Assembly (NCBI GenBank): GCA_018970395.1 | Contig: JAGWWM010000025.1 | Span: 1 to 34,143 of the forward strand | Length of the DNA: 34,143 nt | Reading direction: 5' to 3' | Source: Bacteroidota bacterium | Lineage (GTDB): Bacteria; Bacteroidota; Bacteroidia; Chitinophagales; Chitinophagaceae | Shown here: in pieces, positions 23,880-32,800 of the stretch | How positions within the stretch are numbered: the stretch's first letter is position 1 | Layout of the letters: each line of letters starts with the position of its first letter | Notes under the pieces: generated by a model | What the model was told of the DNA's origin: nothing | What the model saw: the letters and a program-made list of their open reading frames with translations, nothing else | The model's database searches: none | Position numbers and translations under genes: made by a program

Positions 23880-26800
23880 ATGAATTTAGTAAGTAAGTCA
23901 AAAGGCAAAAGTCAAAACTTTGAAGTTGAAAGTTTAAAGTTGAAAGTTGAAAGTGAAAAATCGTTATTGGTTATTGGTTATAAGTTGTTAGTTGGGCTTT
24001 TTTCAAATAGAAACAACCAACAACCAACAACCAACAACCAACAACTTCTTACATATCTCTCAACACTTCTAACTATCTTCTTCCTCCTAATAACCACCAC
24101 GGGGTGGGGGCAGACGACGATTTTTAGCTACACAAATACAACAGCAAGCTATACTAACCTTGGTTGGACAGCCACTAATAACATAACACCAAATCCTATT
24201 GATCAAACAAGTTATCTTTTATTAGATGCTGGGAATCCTAGTGATTTATTAACATCAGGAAATTATGATTTAAGTGCATACTCATATGTAGTTTTAAATG
24301 TCAATGTTGCAACTTTTGGTACAGGTTCCAATCCGTCTTTGAAAGTTGAGATTTCATCCGCAACAGGAAGTACTTTTACTGCACTTGCAACTTCTTATAC
24401 TTCTGCTACGCCAAGTTCATCAACATATATTACGGGTGGTCCAATAGTAATTCCTGCACCTTCAGGTGGTTTTACAACTACTACCAAATTCAGATTTTCT
24501 AATAGTATCACTTCAGGAAGAGGAGTAAGAATACAATCCTTAAATGTTGTCGCTCCAACACAAGCAAGTAGTGTCACTTTTTCTTCTGTTACCAATACTG
24601 GATTTACTTTGAATTGGACAGATGGCTCAAACGGTTCTTCGGGAAGAAGAGCTGTGTTTGTTGCACAGGCTTCAACAGGCAATGCGGCGCCAGTAAATGG
24701 TACAACTTATACTGCAAGTACTGATTGGAGTACTAAGGGTACTCAAATTGCAAGCACCGGATGGTATTGTGTTTACAACAATACCGGAACTCATACTGCC
24801 GGCGTTACATTGAGTAACTTATCTGCAGGAACTACTTACAGGGTTATGGTTTGTGAGTATGAGGGTTCGGGAGCTACTTCTGTTTTTAATTTGACAACAG
24901 CGACCAATAACCCGAATAATCAAGCAACCACTTCCGGTTGCACCGCCCCCTCCACTCAAGCAGGCACTATTTCTTTAAGTTCTACGTCAACCTCTGGAAG
25001 CAATTATTCATTCACACGTGGTAATGGAACGGGTGGCGTTATTGTGGTGGCCAGGCTAACCGCTACTTCATCAGTTGATCCAACAAGTGGAACAACCTAT
25101 ACTCCCTCTGCTACAGGAAGCTTTACAGGTACTACCACAACGGGTACGGGTAATATTGTGATCTATAATGGAACTGCCGCAGGAGTAAGTACTGCAACAG
25201 GCAATTTAAGCATCTCGAATTTATCTGCGGGTACACAATACACTTTAACCGCTTATGAATTTAATACCACAGGAACTTGTTACAATACCACCAGTCCGCC
25301 GAGTACCAGTTTCTATACTTTGTGTACAGCTCCAACAACAACTACCCCTACAACGGTGGGTTCTAAAAGCTTTACGGCCACTTGGGGTTCGGTAACCGGT
25401 GCCAGCAGTTATAAATTAGATGTTTCCGTAGCGAGTGATTTTTCATCTTTTGTTACCGGATACAATGATTTGACAGTATCCGGTACATCGCAGTCTGTTA
25501 CAGGTTTAAATTATAATACTCTATATTATTTCAGAGTAAGAGCTATCAATGCTGCCAGTGCTGCCAGTGCCAACAGCAATACTTCGTCAATCACAACATT
25601 AACACAGGCAACCAGTTTAGTATTGGTATCGGTTCCTGCAACCGGTTCAGTTGCTACCAATTTAAGCAGCTTCACAGTGGAAGCACGCAGATCAAACAAT
25701 TCTGTGGATGATGCCTATACTTCCAATGTCAGTATCTCAAAAGTAAGTGGTGCGGGTGCCATTAGTGGAAACGGAGCGGTTGCTGCAGTAGCTGGAGTGG
25801 CAACATTCGCTTCTGTTCAATTTTCTTCAGCTGACACTTATACCATCAGTGCCACAGATGGGACACTGACAAGCACAACCAGTGGGAATATTGTCGTAAG
25901 TATTCCGAATGCAACATCAATTCTTTGGTCATCAACAAGTAGTTCTACTTGGCTTACTGGAGGTAATTGGACTGGAGGTTCTTTCCCAACTTCTTCGCAA
26001 GTTGCTCAATTTGGCACGAATGCACCAAATGGTAATATTTGTAGTATTAATTTAAATAGTGGCTCAACAAATAATGGTGCTAAAAATCAAATTGTAGGTG
26101 CTGTTGAGTTAGCCAGTGCAGCTTCAGCTTCAGTTACTATCGGTAATTCAAGTACAACGGCTGGCGCAAGCGGAAACTTGACAATATCGGGAGTTGTAGT
26201 TAATGGAGTCTCTAATACTATCCTTAGAAATAACAATTCAAATACTCTAACATTTCAGGATGCTGTTAGTGGAGGTACTCAAACTATGGGTATTGCTCTT
26301 GGAAATGCTACAGAAAATATTGTAAGAATTGAAAGCTCCGGTGGTATCACCATCAGCTCAATTATCAGCGGTGCATCCAGAAACTTAACTAAAACCGGTT
26401 CCGGTGCCGGGGTTTTAACCCTTTCCGGCCCTAATACTTATTCCGGTAACACAACCATTTCTGCAGGTACGCTGGCGTTATCCGGTTCCGGATCTATTGC
26501 CAGTTCGCCACAAATCATTATTGGCAGTGGAGCTACTTTTAATGTTAGCGGTTTAACCTCAGCTCTTTCTTTGGGTTCTTCACAATCGTTGCGCACATCG
26601 GCTACCGGAAGCAATACTACTTCTACTGTAACGGTTGCCAGTGCAAAAGACCTTACTTTATCAGCAGGCGGTTTATTCTTTACTGCTTATGGGGGAGGTG
26701 CAACAGCGCCATTAACCGTAACGGGATCTTCAGCCGGTGCATTAGCGCTCAATAGTTCACCGGTGACAGTTACCACTACAGCTGCATTGGCTGTAGGAAC

Positions 26801-29800
26801 CTACAAGCTAATAGTAAAAGGCGGTTCCGCCACAGGAGTGAGCGGCACTCCCGGCTCTTTAACGATAAATGGATCCGGTACGGCCAGTAATACTACAAGT
26901 GCTTTGTCTGTGGTTAACGGAGAACTGATTTTAACTGTAAGTTCCCTAACAGGACTTACACCGCCTACCTTAACCGCTGCTACGGGTGCTACTGTTGACA
27001 ATACTTTTAAAATTACATTTACTGATGATGCAAACTGGAGAACCACTATATCAAGTATAACGGTTGGAGGATCTACGCTTCCTACTTCGGCTTACAATAC
27101 TGCCACTGAAGGTGAAATCACTTTTGATCCTTCACAATCGGCCTTGCTGCAATCTGCCGGTTCAAAAACCATTGTTATTTCCGCTACTACTTTTAACTAT
27201 AATGATGCTACAATAGCTCAATCTATTGCTGCTGGTGTTGCACAAAATCTTTCTGTGAGCACTCAACCTGTGGCTCCAACAACAAATGGTGGCGCTCTGG
27301 CTACACAGCCGGTTGTTACTATCCGCGATCAGTACAATAATACACTTACAGGTAGTTCTGCTTCTGTATCTGCGGCAGTAGGTTCAGGATCCTGGACGCT
27401 GGGAGGAACAACTTCGGTAAATGCATCATCAGGCGTAGCAACATTTTCCGGTTTAACTGCTACAAGTTCAAATGCTGTTACGGGAGCTAATATCACATTT
27501 ACCTCAGGTGCATTATCAGTTACATCTAACAATTTCAATATCCCTGCCCCTCAAATCGGCACCTATGCTTTTGCCGGCACTCCTGGTACTTTAGCTGCCA
27601 CGGGGGTAGCATCGAATGTAACATTCGGAAATATTTCTTTAACCGGTATTTCACAGAATAGTAATTCGGCAAATGCTTTCTCCGGAAGTGCTAGTTGGGG
27701 GTTAACTTTCAGCAGTAGCAGTCGTTATCTTGAGTTTACCATAACTGCCAATTCCGGATTCTTAATTACGCCAACAGATTTTGTTATGGATGTATTCAGA
27801 TCCGGTGCAGGCGCTACTAATTATGCCGTTCGTTCCAGTGTGGGTGATTATGCATCAGATTTGGCAACAGGTACTGTCACAACTTCTGCTACAACCATTT
27901 CTCCTATTAGCTTATCAGGCGCATCATATACGAGTTTAAGCAGTATTACTTTCCGTATTTATGGATGGGGTGGGAATAGTAGTGGTGACTTCAGATTGGA
28001 TAATATCATTGTGAGAGGTTCCGTTTCTGCTGCACTCACTCCACCAACAATTACTGCAGCCGGCAGTGCAACGGTAGATGGAGCTTTCAACGTAACATTT
28101 GCAGATAATTCGGCATGGAGGTCGGCCATCACCGGTATCACCGTGGGTGGAACGGCTTTGGATGCATCTGCCTATTCTGTATCAGCTGGACAAATTGCCT
28201 TTACTCCTTCTGCTTCAACGCTCCTGCAAAGCTCCGGATCTAAATCAATAGCTGTTTTGGCAACTGGTTACAGTAATGCAACAGTTACTCAAACAATTGG
28301 TGTTGGTGCGGCCAGCAAATTAGGTATTACAACTCAGCCGGTAGCTCCAACGAGCAATGGCGGTTCCCTGGCCACCCAGCCTGTTATTGCCATCCAGGAT
28401 CAGTATGGTAACACAACGTCCAGCACTGCCACAGTGGTGGCTGCAGTTGGAGCAGGCACCTGGACGATAGGAGGTACTACATCAAGAGCAGGTGTGAGCG
28501 GCACTGCAACATTCACAAATCTGACAGCAACGAGTGCTTCTGCCGTTACAGGAGCAACGATTTCTTTCAGCAGTTCGGGTCTAACAGGTGTTACTTCAAA
28601 TACATTCAATATCCCCGCACCCCCTCCCGCCAATGATCTCTGCGCATCACCCACATCACTCACAGTAGGTGCTGCAGCGGTATCCGGTACAACAGTAAAT
28701 GCTACCTACACAACTTTATTGAATGAACCATTCACAGCATATTCAGATGTGTGGTATTCTTTTACCGCCGCACAAACTGGCATATACACCGTTTCCGTTA
28801 CAAATACAGCCAGTGTGGATTATGATGTGTATGCGTTTTCATCTTGTCCTTCCAATGCAACAGGATATGTTACAGGAGGAAGTGCTGCAACAAGCAGCGC
28901 AAGTAGCGAAACCATGACCTTCAATGGTACAAGTGGTACTACGTATCTTGTTCGTGTTGCTAACACGACTTCAGCTGCAGGAAGTGCCTTCAATATATCG
29001 GTCGCTTATCTTGCTCCTCAACCCACCGCTGCCTCTGCCGTTACTTTTGTTTCCAGAACAAATAACTCAATTTCGATTAGCTGGACAAATGGTGATGGTG
29101 CCAACAGAATTGTGGTAGCGCGCACTTCCGGCACATCAGCTACAGCACCTGCTGATGGTACAGGATATACAGTAAATAGTGCCAGCTTTAGTGATAATAC
29201 GAATGGGATAACAGGTTCCGGTAGGATTGTAGTTTATAATGGCAGCGGAAATTCAGTAACTGTTACAGGACTTAATGCAGGAGCAAGTTATAGTTTCGAT
29301 GTATATGAATACAATGGTTCCGGTAGTACAGCAAACTATGCAGCTGCGGCAAGTTTACCTACTCAGTACACTTTGTCTGCAGAGCCAACGGCACATGCAA
29401 ACAGCTTTACAGCAACTGTAGCTTCTGCTACTTCCATCAATCTAGGATTTTCAGCGTCTAGTACTATATCTTCTTCCGGATATTTAATTCTAAGAAAATC
29501 CAGTGCTTTTGTTAGTGGCGACTACCCATCTGATGGTACGGCACCTGCTGCAGGAAATGCTGTTGGGCCAAATGGTGCTGTTGTTAATTCAGTTATTACA
29601 ACCACAAGTGCAACTACTTCTACAAGTACATCACTTTCTTCAGATGTTACATATAATTATCTCCTCATACCTTTTAACTGGGACGGAACCAATGCCGTTA
29701 CCACAAACTATTATACAGGGGGTACGATTCCGACTGCAAATGCTTCGACTCCATCGGCGGCAACTGATGCGGTTGCGGTAAGCAGTTCAGAATCCGCCAC

Positions 29801-32800
29801 CATTTCATCACTAATCAATACGGCGGCACCGCTTACTTCTTCTACAGGTACGCAGGTTTGGCAGTTCACAATACGGGATGGTGGAAGTGGATTGAATGAC
29901 AATGATGCATTGCCGACCAAAGTTTCACAAATTGTTTTGACTGCAAATGCTAGCAGTAATGTGACGAGCTGGACTACATCCATACTAACGGTTGCCTTGT
30001 TTGATGGCAGCACATTGTTGGCTACAGGTACGGTGGGGAATCCAACTAACAATATCACATTTTCAGGTTTAACACTAAGTATTCCTGACGGGCAAAGTAA
30101 AACATTATCGATTAGGCTCTCTTTAAAAACGACATTAGGTATCACAGATGATGGCAAGAAGTTTGTTTTTAGTTTAACCAATGCTAATATAACTACCGCT
30201 ACTGATGGTACGAGCTCTTCAGCAAGTTCCTTTTCTGCTATCAACTCAAGTACAACTTCAAATGTTATTGCAGTTGTTGCAACAAAGCTGGCGTTTGTAC
30301 AACAGCCTTCCAATGTCAATATTACGGCTACTATGAGTCCGTCAGTAACTGTTGAAGCAGAGGATGCTAATGGAAATCCTGACTTGGATTATGTAACCAA
30401 TGTAAGTATAACTTCAACCGGCACGCTTACAGGATCTCCGTTATCTGCCACACCGTCTTCCGGACTTGCCACATTTAGTAACATCGTACATACTGCCAAT
30501 GCAACTCAAACGGGCAGAACACTGACAGCAACATCGGGAAGTCTTACTTCAGCAACTTCAACTACATTTACAGTCTCTTTTGTGCCTGTAAATATTTATC
30601 TGCATAATTTTACCAGTGCATCTACTCAGGCGCCGCCATATACAACAGCACCCAATACATTTGATGAAAATCTAAGCTCTTCTTCCTGGACGAATAGTTT
30701 AAATACAAATTTTACAGCTTCAGCTGGGAATAGTGGAACTAGTTTAAGTGTTTCTAATTCAGGTTCATCAAATTATTCCTACACCTTAACTTTCAATGTT
30801 TCAAGTGGGTATGAACTTTCCGTTACTTCTTTTAGTTTCTGGAGGGTTCGGAGTAATAATGGTCCTCAAAACTGGTCCATGACAATTAACGGGACATCTG
30901 TAGGGTCTGGAACTGTTCCAACTACAGGAGCTGCAATTAGTCAAACAAATGTTTCTAATACCATTAGCAAATTAACGGGTCAAGTTACTATAGTACTTTC
31001 ATTGTCAACAATAAGCGGAACAGGAGGAACATTCCGCTTAGACGACTTTACATTAAATGGAAACGTAACTTGTATCACTCCATCTAATAAAACCGTGGCG
31101 GCTTCTTCTGCTTCTGTATGTTCGGGTTCATCCACCAATATCACAGTTGCATCATCTGAAATAGGAGTGAGCTATCAGCTGAGAAACAATGCTGATAATA
31201 CTGAAATCGGTTCAGCAGTAGCTGGTACTGGTGGTATGATCAATCTTCCTACTGGAAACCTAACCCAGGCCACAACATTTAATGTATTGGCAACGAACAG
31301 CGCTGCAACCTGCAGTCCGTCACCTTTACAAATGACTAATACCCCTCAGGTAACGGTTAACTCAACAACTGCCCTGGTGCTTACCGGTAGTTCAATCTGT
31401 ACAAGCCCGGGCGGAAACGGCACTATCACATCAACCACTTCAGTGGTTGGTGTAAATTATCAGTTGTATAACAGCAGCGATGCGGTGGTGCAATCAGCAA
31501 AAGCAGGTACGGGCTCAGGTTTAACCTGGTCTTCACTTCCTGCAGGCGACGGATATTATGTGATTGCTACCAATGCTACCACGAATTGTACAGCAACCAG
31601 CAACTCGGTGAATGTGACGAATACATCTAATCCGCTAGCACCATCATCCGGCAATAATTCCAAAACTTATGACGGGGCAACCAATGCAACAACGATTGCT
31701 GCAACTCCGGGTAGTGGACAAACAATTGACTGGTACGCTGACGCAACTAGTGGTTCAGCTTTGTCTTCTAATTCTACAACCTACCTTCCAACGGCTGTTA
31801 ATTCAGGCACTTATACCTTCTATGCAGAAGCAAGAAATACAACTACCGGTTGTGTGAGTGCTTCGAGAACTGCGGTAACGCTTACCATCAACAAAATTGC
31901 CTTGACTGCGTCTTTAACTGGCACGGTGAGTAAGGTTTATGATGGAACAACTGGTGCTACACTCACATCAGCAAATTATAGTTTATCTGGATTGGTGGGC
32001 AGTGAGAATGTAACGGTTACGAATACAACTGGTTCTTATGACACGAAGAATGCGGGAACAGGAAAGACTGTTACGGTAAGTTCGCCATTAACACTAGGCG
32101 GTGCCGATGCAAGCAACTACACTATCAGTGGAAATGCTACGGGGACTGTGGGAACGATTACGGCTAAAGGCCTGACCATTACTGGTCTTACCGGTGTTAA
32201 TAAGGTTTATGATGGTAATACGACAGCGTCTGCTACGGGCACTGCTGCCTTGAGTGGAATTGTGAGTGGTGACGTGTTTTCTCTGAGTGGTACGCCAGAA
32301 TTTACTTTCGCAACCGCGGATGTAGGAACAGGTAAATCAATTTCTACTACAGGCTATGCATTGAGTGGTGCCGATGCAGGCAACTACAGCTTGACACAGC
32401 CAACCCTTAGTGCGAACATCACTGCTAAAGGTTTAACCATTACCGGTCTGAGCGGTGTGAACAAAGTGTATGATGGCAATACAACCGCATCTGCTACGGG
32501 CACTGCTGCCTTGAGTGGAGTGGTAGCATCAGATGCAGTTACGCTTGGTGGTACACCAACTTTCACATTCGCTGATAAGAATGTGGGTACATCTAAATCA
32601 GTTTCTACTACAGGCTATACATTGAGTGGTGCTGATGCAGGCAACTACAGCTTGACACAGCCAACCCTGAGTGCGAACATCACTGCTAAAGGTTTAACCA
32701 TTACTGGTCTTACAGGTGTTAATAAGGTTTATGATGGTAATACGACCGCATCTGCTACGGGCACTGCTGCCTTGAGTGGAGTGGTAGGATCAGATGCAGT

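Noticed and set aside
29711-30319. Minus-strand open frame of 202 codons
   Set aside because: Antisense to the continuous frame of giant gene 3. Low-complexity V/A/L-rich product with no start signal.
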